The position numbers were made by a program, and so were the translations under genes. The notes beneath the pieces were generated by a model. It did not search any database and was not told the origin of the DNA. It was given only the letters and a program-made list of their open reading frames with translations. DNA of 64,000 nucleotides from Cornus controversa (taxonomy: Eukaryota > Streptophyta > Magnoliopsida > Cornales > Cornaceae): the NCBI GenBank assembly GCA_026545225.1, contig CM048848.1, forward strand, positions 22,050,806 through 22,114,805. The letters are read 5' to 3'. Positions 33,351-44,996 of the stretch are shown piece by piece (the stretch's first letter is position 1; every line of letters begins with the position of its first letter).

Positions 33351-36041
33351 TGTAATACCTCGTAATTTGAGGATATTTAATTTATATTTAATTGGGATTT
33401 TTATTTATCTAAATTATTTATTCTTTATTTTTGGTGTTTTAAATGCTTTAGTTAATTTTTGTGAATGTCTGTTCTTTGTTTTGTTTAATGTGCATGGTTG
33501 ATTAATTGGTGCTAAATGTTGATTGACTTTAAATATTTGTGAAACATTTGTTTTAAATGTAAATTTTTCTTTTAAATAAAATATATGTGTTTTTGGGCTG
33601 TATTTCTTTTTATTTTAATTATCTTCAATTTGCATTAGACTATTTGGGTTGGGCTATATATATATATATAGATAGATGTCAGCTAAATATATTTATATGT
33701 ATTATTTTAATTATTTAGGAACTATTTTGGTGATTCTAGAAAAGAATATAATAATAATATAATAAAGAGAAGATAAAAAAAATTAGGGTTTAGTAGTTCT
33801 TACGCACAGAGAGTTTCTACGCACAGACAAAGAGAGAACAGTAGACTCCAGAAAAGGGAGAGAAGGTGATTTTGCTCAAAATCATAAGGCAAGTTCATAC
33901 TATACACCTTCCCTTTGGATTTATAAACATAAATTTTATTTGTGTTATTTGATTTATATATATATGGGTAATGTAGGAATATCTAGGATGATATGGGATA
34001 GACATTTACACATAAAAATAAATGTATTAGCTGCAGTGGAGGAGCCTATGAATAAATTATATACGTGTATATATATATGTATGTGTCTGTGTGTATATAG
34101 TACCTATATATATAAGCATGCAAATTCGTACATTTAATGATAAACTCTGTTTTGAAGGATTCTGCTATGATTATTGTGGTGCTCTTGCTTTGGTGAATGA
34201 TCCTTGAACTTTGGAACTTAGATCGTTAAGAAACTAGAGAGAATTTAAAACTTTAAACCAAGAACCCTAGAATTTGAGAATTGGGGGTTTTTGATTTAGG
34301 CTGCAAAAGGGGGTGATTTTAGTTCCAATAGATTGCTTAAACGAAGAGAAGTCGAATGATACATAAAAACATGGATTTTGGTGGCCAGAGGTGGCTGGGA
34401 AAAGGGCAGTTCACAGCTGGGGGGAAAACGCACAGTGTGCTCTTGAAGGTTGAGGAAGAACAGCTCACGCGCACACCCACACGCGTCGTTGCGTGGGGCT
34501 GTTTTCGACCGGGCTGTTTTCGATCGCTGGTAGGGATCGAAAATGTGGTGGTTCGGTCCCACTTGCCGAGCTCAGCCATTGGGCCAGTTTCGGCCCAGTC
34601 CATAATATTTAAATATATATTTTTAATTTTTAAATCATTTTTAAATTGAAAGAAATAGGAAAAATATTTTTAAATTACTTTTAAATTCCAAAAAATTTCC
34701 AAAAATTCAAAATTATCTTTTCTGGATAAAAAATAAAGGGGACTTTAATTTTAAGATGAAATAAGTTCTCCTAGTTGTCGATTTGGTACAAAAATTGGAC
34801 TTTAAAGTTGAGATTTTTGTTATATTTTAAATTACCAAAAAACTCTAGAAAATTCTTTCAAAAATTTTAATAAGACTTTTAAAGACAGTTTATTCATGGA
34901 TACCTAGGCTAGAGCTAGGTTTAGATATATTTGATGTTTAAATTGAAATGTAGGTTTTTGTGAGGTTTTTTTTTTAATTAATAACTTATTTTTCTTTAAT
35001 TGTTTCTTTGCTATCATAAACATACTTGATTAATATCGTGATGTTTAAATCAGTATATGGGAGTATGTTAAACATGTTTACTTTCATGGTATGTTGTGTT
35101 ATGTTATTTGTTTAATTATTTAATGTGGCCATAGGTTTTTCATGATATTAATTAGCATGCTTTTAAATATGTTAGATTATTAATTTAAAAGTAATATGGA
35201 GGCATGTTAGGATTGCCAAATACCTAATAAGGTATTCAATGTTAATCGGGGAGGCATGTCAAGATTGGTAGGCATGTCAGGATTGCCTAATACCTAATAA
35301 GTTATCTGTACATTATATTTGGAGGTATGTTAGGATTGCCAAGCATGTCAGGATTGCCCAATATGTAATAAGGTATTCATAAAATATGGGTATAGGCATA
35401 TCAGGATTGCCTAATACTTAATAAGAAATTTAGTTATGTATTCAGGCATGTTAGGATTGCCACTTGTTTGAACTTAAAAATTTGTTCTACTTTTATTGTG
35501 ATAATTGATGGGTTGGTTCAGAACATAGTTCTAATTATTTCTAAGATAGGAGATTAGATGATAATATGATATATTATATCTATATGTTTTTATTGGTCCC
35601 TCATATATAGGATATGTTTATTGGTCATCTGTTGGGTGGTAGTAAAAGGAACTTGCACGTGGGTTTAACTCAATTTGTTGATATTTCAGGTCCAGGCTGA
35701 TTCCACTACGAGGATAGAGTCTTGAGTTAATAGAGCATGGCCGTAATCTATTCCTTACCAAACTTTAGTGTCAGGACTTAGATCTTTTCATGAATTATTT
35801 ACTTTTATAATTTTTGGTTAAGGGGTCCTTGAGTTACAGGACTTCCAAGTTATATCTTTCAGACTCAAATTATGTTTATTTAATATCAGTTATTATTTCA
35901 GTTAGACTTTCTTTTCCGCATTTGTAATTCTTTTTCTTTTGTCCTTGTATTCTATGCTTGTATGTTATCCGTTGTAGGTATCCCTTATATTTTATGTGGG
36001 AGACTAGCCACCTTATGCGTGAGATTGTAGGGGATATTTCA
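33351..36041 (+). repeat. Tekay 5' LTR
   Basis: 2691 bp from TGTAATACCTCG to GGATATTTCA. It contains TA-rich microsatellites near 33655-33670 and 34060-34120. A set of direct subrepeats at about 35200-35460 carries GGCATGTCAGGATTGCC and TAATACCTAATAAGGTATC. Short opposing ORFs near 34300-34650 have no recognisable content. The uninterrupted TTATCTGTACATTATATTTG near 35297 is the empty-site reference for element E. Confidence 0.85.
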
Positions 36042-36043
36042 GT

Positions 36044-36055
36044 TGGTATTAGTGC
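36044..36055 (+). promoter_or_regulatory. Degenerate primer binding site of the Tekay element
   Basis: TGGTATTAGTGC, two mismatches from the iMet site TGGTATCAGAGC, 2 nt after the LTR end. Confidence 0.7.
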
Positions 36056-36209
36056 ATTCCAGGTTTAAGTATTCTCGGGGTCTTTAGGATCCGTCGTATG
36101 GTATCTTCCGCGTTGCGTATTTTGATAAATAGAATCTAAGTATAGGACTTATTATACTCCATACATTTTTGTCTATTATTGGGGTATTGATTCGCTTTCT
36201 TTTCACCTA

Positions 36210-37385
36210 TTCAGATGCCATCCCTTAGAAGGAGGAGTATGAACTAACACCGGGGTTAGGATAATGTTCAGGGTGGAAATGTTGAACTTCTTCCCGATTT
36301 GGTAACCATTATTGCTCAAACTGTAGCAGCAGGAATGACAACTGCTCTTCAAAATTAGCAACTACCATAATAGCTACCGTAGTTGATGCATGTTCCATTA
36401 TCGGTGGAGCAGCCTGTTACTTAGAAAAAGTGGAATGGAAATGGCGGGAGTCAATTTGACAGGGGAAGTTACCTAGGGTAGCAACTGTGGAAGAAACACA
36501 TGGGTAACGATGATGCTAGAAAGGGGAAGCCTCTACTCACAGAAAATAGAATGGAGTACTGCAGATGGGTCAGACTCAATCACAGGGTAATCAGTCATGG
36601 AGGACTAGTAGTACATTCAGAGGAAATTGCTATGGGTTTAGTGAGCTTGGGCATTCCGTTAGGTATTACCCTAATGCTAATTAGGGACAATTTGGTCAGT
36701 AGGGACAGCAACAACCCTTTCCGGTACCACAAGTTTCACGGATTTAGACTCAGCACCGTCTAGCTGTACCGACATCGCCACCACCAGCGGGGCAACTTGT
36801 CAGCAGATGCACTATGGGGGGGGGGTCTACAACATCGTGCCATATGATGTGCAGGCTCCTCAGGTGATCGAGGGTATGTTTCTGACAAAGGGTAACATTG
36901 ATCGTGTTTTATTTGATACTAGGGTATCTCACTCTTTTGTGTCTCAGTCGTTTATTTAGCTATCGGTTATACTTACTCAGCCGTGTAGTTCTCCACTTAC
37001 TATAGCTACACCATTGGGAGTTAGTACGGTTTTACGGGAACGCTATAATCAGGTCACTATAGGTGTTAGCAGACTCAGGTTGGTGGTCCTATTAGTCCTA
37101 GACATGAGTACATATGATGTCATATTCGGGATGGATTAGTTATCGCATTATCAGGCCCAAGTTAATTGGCATGATTAGGCAATTATTTTTGCTATACCAA
37201 GTCAGGGGATGTATTTGGTTGCTATGCTGCAATCAAATGGATAGTCTAGTACTCACCTATTCTTTATTAGTGAGGAGTCTCTGGAGGGAATTATAGTTTC
37301 TATGGATTCTATTCCAATGGTGTGAGACTTTTAAGATGTCTTTTAGGAAATTCCAGGGCTACCACTGAGTCGTGAGATAAACTTT
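36210..37385 (+). pseudogene. Tekay gag and protease relic
   Basis: After an ATG near 36212 the frame is repeatedly broken. Gag-like pieces include VTIIAQTVAAGM and the open piece 36500-36763. The protease is recognisable at about 36880-36960 as GNIDRVLFDTRVSHSF, where the glycine of the DTG active-site triad is Arg. It continues as YDVIFGMD followed by a stop. No zinc knuckle was recognised. Confidence 0.75.
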
Positions 37386-38150
37386 GTGATTTATTTAGCT
37401 CTAGGCACCAGGCCTATTTTTAGGTTAGAGGAAGATTATGCTAGACTTCTCAATATTGTTTTGCAGACACTAAGAGATCTCCAATTGTATGCAAAGTTTG
37501 AGAAATATGATTTCTGGCAGAGGGAGGTGAAGTTCTTGAGTCATGTAGTATCTGAGAAAGGGATAACAGTTGATCCAAGCAAAGTGTCAGTATTGTTGGA
37601 GTGGGGGTAGCCTACCTCTCCCACAAAGATTCATAGTTTTTTGGGGTTAGCTAGTTATTATCGTAGGTTTATTCAGGGCTTCTCTAAGATTGCTAGTCCG
37701 CTCACCCATCTGACTAAAAAAGGTACGCCTTTCGTTTGAGATGATTCCTGTCAGGCGACGTTTGATGAGTTGAAGAGAAAGTTGACAACTACACCTATTC
37801 TAACTACCCCTCAAAGTAGTATTGGGTATTTGGTATATACCGATGCATCATTGCCGGGTCTGGGATGTGTATTAATATTGGAGGATAAGCCAATATTATA
37901 CGTTACACGTAAACTTAAGCCTCATGAGCTGAATTACCTGACTCATGATATGGGGTTGGCAGCTGTGGTTTTTGCTTTGAGGATTTGGAGGCATTACCTC
38001 TTGGGTGAGACTTTTAGTTTATTTAGTGACCATAAGAGTTTGCAATATCTATTCTCATAGAAGGAGTTGAATATGGTTGGAATTTGTGAAAGATTATCAT
38101 TTTTCTATCCAATAACACCTAGGGAAAGCAAATGTAGTAGTTGATGCACT
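37386..38150 (+). pseudogene. Tekay RT tail and RNase H, catalytic RT core deleted
   Basis: The sequence runs from the pre-RT motif [16 protein letters not shown] directly to [18 protein letters not shown] and FEKYDFW. This skips the roughly 200 residues of fingers and palm that carry the YVDD/FIDD box. Thumb and connection follow ([13 protein letters not shown]). RNase H has YTDAS and FSDHKSL, but the normal Glu in THDLELAAVV is Gly ([10 protein letters not shown]). Stops occur at 37608 and after LQYLFS. Confidence 0.85.
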
Positions 38151-38439
38151 TAGTTGTGGACCCTATGCTAATCTTTCAGCACTATTTGAAACAGAATGGA
38201 TGATTTGAGAAGCATTGATAATTTAGCTGATGCTTTTGTAACGTGTGTAGTGGTTACACCTACTATCATTTGGAGGGTAATTTCAGATCAGCTTACTGAC
38301 TTACCGTTTTCTACAGTGGGTACGGATGGAGGATTGTGATACAAAGATAGTTAGTGGTTCCTCCTAAGGATGATTTAAGGAGGGCAGTGATAAGTGAGGC
38401 CCATAGTTCTCAATTTTCAGTACACCTAGGAGGGGATAA

Positions 38440-39274
38440 AATGTACCAAAACATAAAACAATAGTTTTGGTGGGCAGGCATGAAAAAGAACATTGCTATA
38501 TTTGTCTCTAAGTGTATAACTTGTCAAATGATCAAGATTGATCACTAGAGACCACCAGGATCTTTGCAGCCACTACCTGTACCGGAGTGGAAATGGGAAA
38601 GCATTTTTATGGACTTAATTTTGGGACTTCCCACCTCACAGTAGAGTCATGATGCTGTTTAGGTGATAGTGGACAGGTTGACAAAATTAGCTCATTTCTT
38701 GCTAGTTCGCTCGAGTTACACCTTAGAGCAATACACGAAGCTTTACATTGCAGAGATAGTGAAGCTCCATGTCATACCTTTGACCATTATATCGGATAGA
38801 GATCTGAACTTTGTTTCAGGGTTTGGGGAGAGTTTTCAGTAGGCTATGGGTACAACCTTGCATCTTAGTACAACCTATCACCCTCAGATCGATGGTCAGA
38901 CTGAGAGGGTTAATCAAATTTTGGAGGATATGTTGCGAGCATGTGTACTCGATTTCAAAGGTAATTGGGAGAGTTACTTGCCACTCGTTGAGTTTGCTTA
39001 TAACAATAGTTATTAAAAGACTATTGGTATGGCATCATTCGAGGCTTTGTATGAGCAACCATATGTGGAGTAACCTTGCTGTATTCTTGACCATAGGAAT
39101 CAGGTCCTTAATTCCAAGACTATTCCTTTAGTTCGGGTTTAGTGGAGCCACCACAGTGAGGCAAAGTCCACTTGGGAAAAGGGACGATGAAATAAAGGCA
39201 AAATATCTAGAGCTTTTTATTTTAGGTATGATGTGAATTTCGAGGATGAAATTCCTCTTTTTGTGGGGGAAGAA
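38440..39274 (+). pseudogene. Tekay integrase and chromodomain relic
   Basis: The frames give WWAGMKKNIAIFVSKCITCQ (HHCC region), [15 protein letters not shown] (first Asp), ISDRDLNF (second Asp) and PQIDGQTERVNQILED (Glu). Near the end come an ILDHRNQVLNSKTIPLV-like chromodomain start and a TWEKG block. Several stops and shifts are present. GTGGGGGAAGAA just before 39275 is the polypurine tract. Confidence 0.82.
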
Positions 39275-40479
39275 TGTAATACCCCGTAATTTGAGGATAT
39301 TTAATTGGGGTTTTTATTTATCTAAATTGTTTTTTTTTTTTGGTGTTTTAAATGCTTTAGTTAATTATTTTGAATGCTTGTTCTTTGTTTTCTTTAATGT
39401 AGATGGTTGATTAATTGGTGCTAAATGCTGATTGACTTTAAATATTTGTGAAATATTTGTTTTAAATGTAAATTTTTCTTTTAAATAAAATATGTTGGTT
39501 TTGGGCTGCATTTCCTTTTACTTTAATTATTTTTAGTTTGGGCTAGACTATTTGGGTTGGGCTATATATATATATAGATGTAGGCTAAATATATTTATAA
39601 GTATTATTTTAATTATTTTGGTGATTCTAGAAAAGAAAATAATAATAATAGAATAAAGAGAAAATAAAAAAAAAATTAGGATTTAGTAGTTCCTACGCAC
39701 AGAGAGTTTCTATGCACCGATAGGGAGAAAATGGTAGACTCCAGAAAATGGGAGAGAAGGTGATTTTCCTCAAAATCATAAGGCAAGTTCATACTCTACA
39801 CCTTTCCTTTGGATTTATAAACATAAATTTTATTCGTGAGAATTGATTTGTATGGGCATATATATATGTATACATATATACATATGTATGTATACATATA
39901 TACATACATATGTGTATACGTATATGGGTTATGTAGGATGATATGGGATTGATGTTGGTATATATACGTGCAAATAAATGTATTAGTTGTCGTGGAGGAG
40001 CCTATGAATAATTATATACGTGTATATATATATATGTGTGTGTATATAGGTTGTATATATATATATATATATATATACACTAGCGTCTTGCTCATGCCTA
40101 CGGCACTATAAAAAAATTCTCTTTAAAAAAAAACTTGAAAAAGATCTTATTTATAGAATTGAAATGTGACGCATTTGACAACATGAAATCCTTACTTGGT
40201 AACTCTTTTGAAACATGACTTTACTATTTAGGATAGACCAAACAATTGAATAGTCAAATTCAATGACGGATCCAAAAATTTTTATAAGAGAGGCGGCCTT
40301 TAACACAACAAATTTTTTTTTCAAACCTTCATAATAATTTTATTGCATAAATTTATGATAACATTTACTTTATGTATCAAGAATTTTCAATAAAAATATT
40401 TACTTTATTATTTTTTAATTTATTTATTAAAAATTAAATAAATTTACTATTTAAAATAGTTTTTATAGATATAGATAGA

Positions 40480-40790
40480 GATGGGAGAGAGAGAGAGTGA
40501 GGGAAAAAAAAAGAGATATCGGAAAGAGAGAGAGGGGACAAAGAGAGAGAGAGAGAAAAGGAAAAAGAGAGAGGTAAAAAAATGAGAGAGAAAGAAAGAG
40601 AGTGATAGAGAGGGAAATATTGGAGAGAGGGGACAAAGAGAGGGGAAAAAAAGAGAGAATGAGAGTTAAGAAAAAAATGTAGTGAGTGAATAAAGAAAAA
40701 AGAAAATGAGAAAAATAATAATAAATAAAGAAAGAAGGCGAGAGAGAAAAGTGGGAGAGAGAAGGGAAAAAGAATAAATAAATAAAGAAG
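40480..40790 (+). repeat. Purine-rich (GA/GAAA) low-complexity tract
   Basis: About 300 bp of nearly pure purine on the plus strand, with GAGAGAGAGA runs and AAAAAGAGAG units. Confidence 0.85.
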
Positions 40791-40984
40791 GTGGTTGACT
40801 GTATATAGCTATATATATATAGGTGTAAATGGATTGAGTAAATTGTAACCGTTAGATCGTAGATAAAGAAAATAATTTTCGACAGTAGATAGGTATAAAT
40901 ATTTTGAACCGGATTAGATTTCTAAAATTTTTTAGGCTAAATATTTTTTGAACATGCTCAAATGTAATATAAATATACATAGAG

Positions 40985-41859
40985 GATGGATATATATAAC
41001 AATAGTGAGATGGAGGACTATTATAGGAAATAAAATGCGTGATTTGTGGGTTGTTCATGTGCATATCAAGGCACTAAATTTGTCTATTCTCATCCCAAGA
41101 AAATTATGCAGGCACATTGATCAACAATTCAGGATACAATAAAAGTTTAGCAGGTAGGGTTGGAAATGTGATTTGATTGATGATTGCAATGTGGTCAAAT
41201 TATTCAAATTGCAATACAATATAGTTTATACTTTATATATGCATTAAGTTGTATTGAGTCCCTTCACATGGGCATTGTGCAATAATCACAACATTCATCC
41301 TTCAACAAATTCTATTTTCTTTTTTTGTAATTAATAGCACACCCCTTTTAACAATGTATGTATTTATATAAAAATATAAATACTTTAGAGGGTAATATTG
41401 TCACAATGTAAAATCATGTAGAAAAATCGCAAATGGAATTATTTCTATAATAGTTCATTAATGTTCAGCTAATTAAACAAAACAACCACATTTAATTTAT
41501 AAGAAAAACTAACATAAAAAATGTTCAAATTAATAATTTTTTTTTAAAATTAAACAAAACAACCACATGTCTAATTATAATGGAGAAACACATACATTAA
41601 AAATGTTCAAATTAATAAAAAATTTAACATGAAATCTTGATGACGTGGCCGATCTGCTAGATTTGGTTGGTCGAGCAATGTCACTCTTTCCTGGTTTTAC
41701 TTCAGCTTACTTGTTAAAAAGTGTAGCACTCTACTACACAACTGTCAATTTATTTAGCAAGCAACAGTAAGATGACTGGACTTGTCAATCTGTGTATATG
41801 TGTAAAGATATATGAATATCAGCGGTAGGTACATATGAAAGCAAAACACACACACATAG
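40985..41859. other. Middle of the unclassified insertion, nothing recognised
   Basis: AT-rich, with one local duplication: ACAAAACAACCACAT and CTAACATAAAAAATGTTCAAATT-like sequence occur near 41480-41535 and again near 41560-41620. No credible ORF. Confidence 0.4.
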
Positions 41860-42640
41860 CTGCAACACCACTGTGAACCACCATGGGCTTCAACCCACAG
41901 GACCCATGAAGCTGGGTTTCCATTGAAACCAAACAACACCAACAGTTCATCACTGCCAGAGCTCAACAACCATGGCCACCGTTCCAACCAGTGTCACCTT
42001 CTGTCTTCTCCATCTGAAGAAGACCAAACCGGAACATAGCTCCACCTGCACCGAGAAACCCAATTTCAGCCAATCCCGACCACAAAAGAACCACCTCGCC
42101 ACTGCCGGAACCACGCAATCCCGACCACCAACCGAGCCACCATCTTTTCCATGAAGCTCCACCCGAAACAACCCAACTCTCCACTCTCATGTTGGAACTG
42201 CCGACATCATCTCCATTGAAACTGGCCAAGGAAGACCCACAACTCAACCCAACTGCAACACCACTGTGAACCACCATGGGCTTCAACCCACAGACCCACG
42301 AAGCTGGCTATCCATTAAAACCAAACAACACCAACAGTCCACCACAGCAGGAGCTCAACAACCATGGCCACCGTTCCTGCCACTGTTACCTTCCGTTTTC
42401 ACCATCAGAAGAAGACCAAACCAGAGCTCGGCTCCACCTGCACCGAGAAGGCCCACCGAAGAACCGCCTCGCCGCTGCTAGAACCACGCAATCCCGACTA
42501 CCATGGAAGACAACACATTTCTTCCTCCGTTGCCGGAATCACAACCGAGAAGACCCACAAGCTCTACCACTACCGAGCCTCCACTGAACCACACCAGCGA
42601 GCAACCATGTACTGCCATGACCACCCGAAAGCCTCACCAT
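41860..42640. repeat. Tandem duplication of a 393-bp GC-richer block
   Basis: CTGCAACACCACTGTGAACC starts at 41860 and again at 42253. The following about 380 bp correspond, with small indels (CATGGGCTTCAACCCACAG, AACAACCATGGCCACCGTTC and CACCTGCACCGAGAA in both). Overlapping ORFs on both strands look repeat-derived; none matches a family I know. Confidence 0.8.
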
Positions 42641-42909
42641 CTTCATTCATCATCACCACCAAGAAGACCTATCAACCTCCAGAAATGATATTGATTATTT
42701 ATATATATACTGAAAAAAAAGAAAATGAAAAGAATGCAGAAAATATACCTTCAACTGAAGTCATGAACCACCGTTCCATCACCATCTTCTGGCCAGAGCT
42801 GCCAGCACCGGTGACCACCTTCATACACCCGTTGCCATCAAGTTTCTTCCACTGTAGCAACAATACATCATATAAAGAGGGAGAAAAAAGGAGTTTAGAG
42901 GAGAAAGTT

Positions 42910-42940
42910 ACAAGAGAGAGAGAGAGAGAGAGAGAGAAAG
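42910..42940 (+). repeat. (GA)n microsatellite
   Basis: About 14 uninterrupted GA repeats near the right side of the insertion. Confidence 0.9.
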
Positions 42941-44461
42941 GCATTTGGGGAACAAAAGTTGGGGTTTGTTATTTTAAGTGGGAGTGAGTTGGTGAGGGTT
43001 TAAATTTGAATTTTGGTGGGAGTGAATGGTGAGCGTTAGATCATAAATAGGAAGAGTAATTTTAGACCGTAGATAGGCATAGATATATTGAACCGTATGA
43101 TTGCTTTTTTAAGCTTTTTTGACCGTTAGATGATGAAATTTTTTGGGAGGGAAATTCAAATACAAAGCACAAATGTAATATATATATATATATATATATA
43201 TAAGCATGCAAATTCATATATGCAATGTTAAACTCTATTTTGAAGGATTTTGCTCTGATTATTGTGTTGCTCTTACTTTGGTGAATGATCCCTGAACCTT
43301 GGAACTTAGATTGTTGAGAAACTAGAGAGAATTTAAAACTTTAAACTAAGAACCCTAGAATTTGAGAATTGGGGGTTTTTGATTTGGGCCGCAAAGGAGG
43401 ATGATTTTACTTCCAATAGATAGTTTAGGCGAAGAGTAGTCGAATGATATATAAAAACATGGATTTTGGTGGATGCCCAAGCACGCTCCCAGCGTGTGGG
43501 GGCGCGTGACGCTATTTTCGACTGCTGGTGGGGACTAAAAAGGTGGTGGTCTGGTCTCACTCGTTGAGGCCAGCCACTGAGCCTAGAGTTTGGGCCTAGT
43601 CCGGAATATTTAAATATTTTTTTAATTTTTAAATCATTTTCAAATTGAAAAAAATAGGAAAAGTATTTTTAAATTACTTTCAATTTCTAGAAAATTTCCA
43701 AAAATTCAAATTTACCTTTTTTGGACAGAAAAAACATGGGACTTTAATTTCAAGATGAAATAAGTTCTCCTAGTTGTAGATTTAGCACAAAAAGTGTACT
43801 TTAAAGTTGGGATTATTATTATATTTTAAATTATCAAAAAATTCTATAAAATTCTCAAAAATTTTAATTAGACTTTTAAAGACAATTTATGCATGAAAAC
43901 CTAGGGTAGAGTTAGGTTTAGATATATTGATGTTTAAATTGAAATGTAGGCTTTTGTGGGGTTTTTCTTTTTAACTAATTACTTTTTTTTCTTTAATTGT
44001 TTCTTTGCTATCACAAATGTACTTGATTAATTGTGTGATGTTTAAATCAGTATATGGGAATATGTTAAACACGTTTACTTTCATGGTTTGTTGTGTTTTG
44101 TTATTTGTTTAATTATTTAATGTGGCGATAGGCTTTTCATGATATTAATTAGCATGCTTTTAAGTATGTTATATTATTAATTTGAAAGTAATATGGAGGC
44201 ATGTTAGAATTGTCAAATACCTAATAAGGTATTCAATGTTAATAAGGGAGGCATGTCAAGATTGCCTAATACCTAAAAAGGTATCTCTACATTATATTTG
44301 GAGCCTAATACCTAATAAGGTATATGTACATTATATTTGGAGGCATGTCAGGATTGTCAGGTATGTCTGGATTGCCTAATACCTAATATGGTATATGTAC
44401 ATTATGTTTGGAGGCATGTCAGGATTGCAAGACATGTCAGGATTGCCTAATACCTAATAAA

Positions 44462-44466
44462 GTATC
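44462..44466. repeat. Target-site duplication of element E, left (GTATC)
   Basis: GTATC precedes TGATGAAGC and is repeated at 50192-50196. Rejoining the flanks gives AGTATCTGTACATTATATTTG, matching the uninterrupted LTR near 35293 apart from one base. Confidence 0.9.
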
Positions 44467-44809
44467 TGATGAAGCAAAAAATCCACCTCGAACTGGTCAA
44501 GCGCCAACCTGTAAAAAGGACAAGAGAAGAGTAATCGAAAGGGCACCGGTGCGGTACCGGCCGACTACGCTCCGACTATCAAGTTAGGAATCGGAAGAGT
44601 CGAGCTGTAAAGGAACTCAGAGGGTATTAATCGCGTACCTGGTATCTGGATCACCTCTGTATTTATAGCAGTTAAGTGAGACGGTGTCATAGTAGGAGGC
44701 TGGCTCTTGGGGATAGAGAAGTCCTGGTTAACATAGACTTCCTATCCACGTCACTTGGAACTTATCCTTCATGTTACACGTTTTATAATTCTAGTCAAAT
44801 ACTCTATCA
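44467..44809 (-). repeat. Element E left LTR (minus orientation)
   Basis: 343 bp. On the minus strand it runs TGATAGAGTATTTG...GCTTCATCA with TATA-like CTATAAATA at about 44660-44668. It differs from the right LTR at about 19 of 343 positions by my count (about 5.5%), with no length change. Confidence 0.92.
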
Positions 44810-44925
44810 GATACCCCCTATTTATGAGGGTCGATTGCTGGGCCTCATGAACATTTTGGATTGCTTACTGGGCTTCGTCTTTGGCATATGGATATATACT
44901 TTCTCCCTTTCTTTTCTCTTCCTGG
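44810..44925 (-). other. Element E left polypurine tract and 3' UTR
   Basis: The minus strand reads ATAGGGGGTATC directly before the LTR. It is preceded by about 100 bp (GGCCCAGCAATCGACCC, CCATATGCCAAAGACGA) that recur inverted at 49736-49848. This shows that the LTR-proximal 3' UTR, not only the LTR, is duplicated in inverted form. Confidence 0.85.
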
Positions 44926-44996
44926 AGTTAAGAAATATAAGCTTTATCATAAACAATCATACAGGATCTCGGAGAAGGCCCGATCAAGACATTCGT

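Larger units (their letters stand above)
40078..43178. mobile_element. Unclassified 3.1-kb insertion in the Tekay 3' LTR
   Basis: Comparison with the 5' LTR shows about 3.1 kb inserted in a TATATA microsatellite. It starts near CACTAGCGTCTTGCTCATGC and ends near CAAATGTAATATATA. Two related blocks of about 150 bp (about 40835-40975 and 43030-43178), each with GTTAGATC, GTAGATAGG, a GAACCG motif and AAATGTAATATA, lie inside the left end and at the right end. They are direct repeats of a sort, but too short and diverged to call LTRs. No transposase or pol was recognised. Confidence 0.6.

Noticed and set aside
34296-34649. Opposing ORFs of 88-97 codons in the Tekay 5' LTR
   Set aside because: The 3' LTR counterpart (43333-43560) does not keep the frames, and there is no recognisable motif.
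42364-42987. 207-codon ORF ending in Arg/Glu repeats
   Set aside because: It spans the 393-bp duplication and a GA microsatellite, several frames are open at once, and no domain is recognised. Kept only as part of the repeat.
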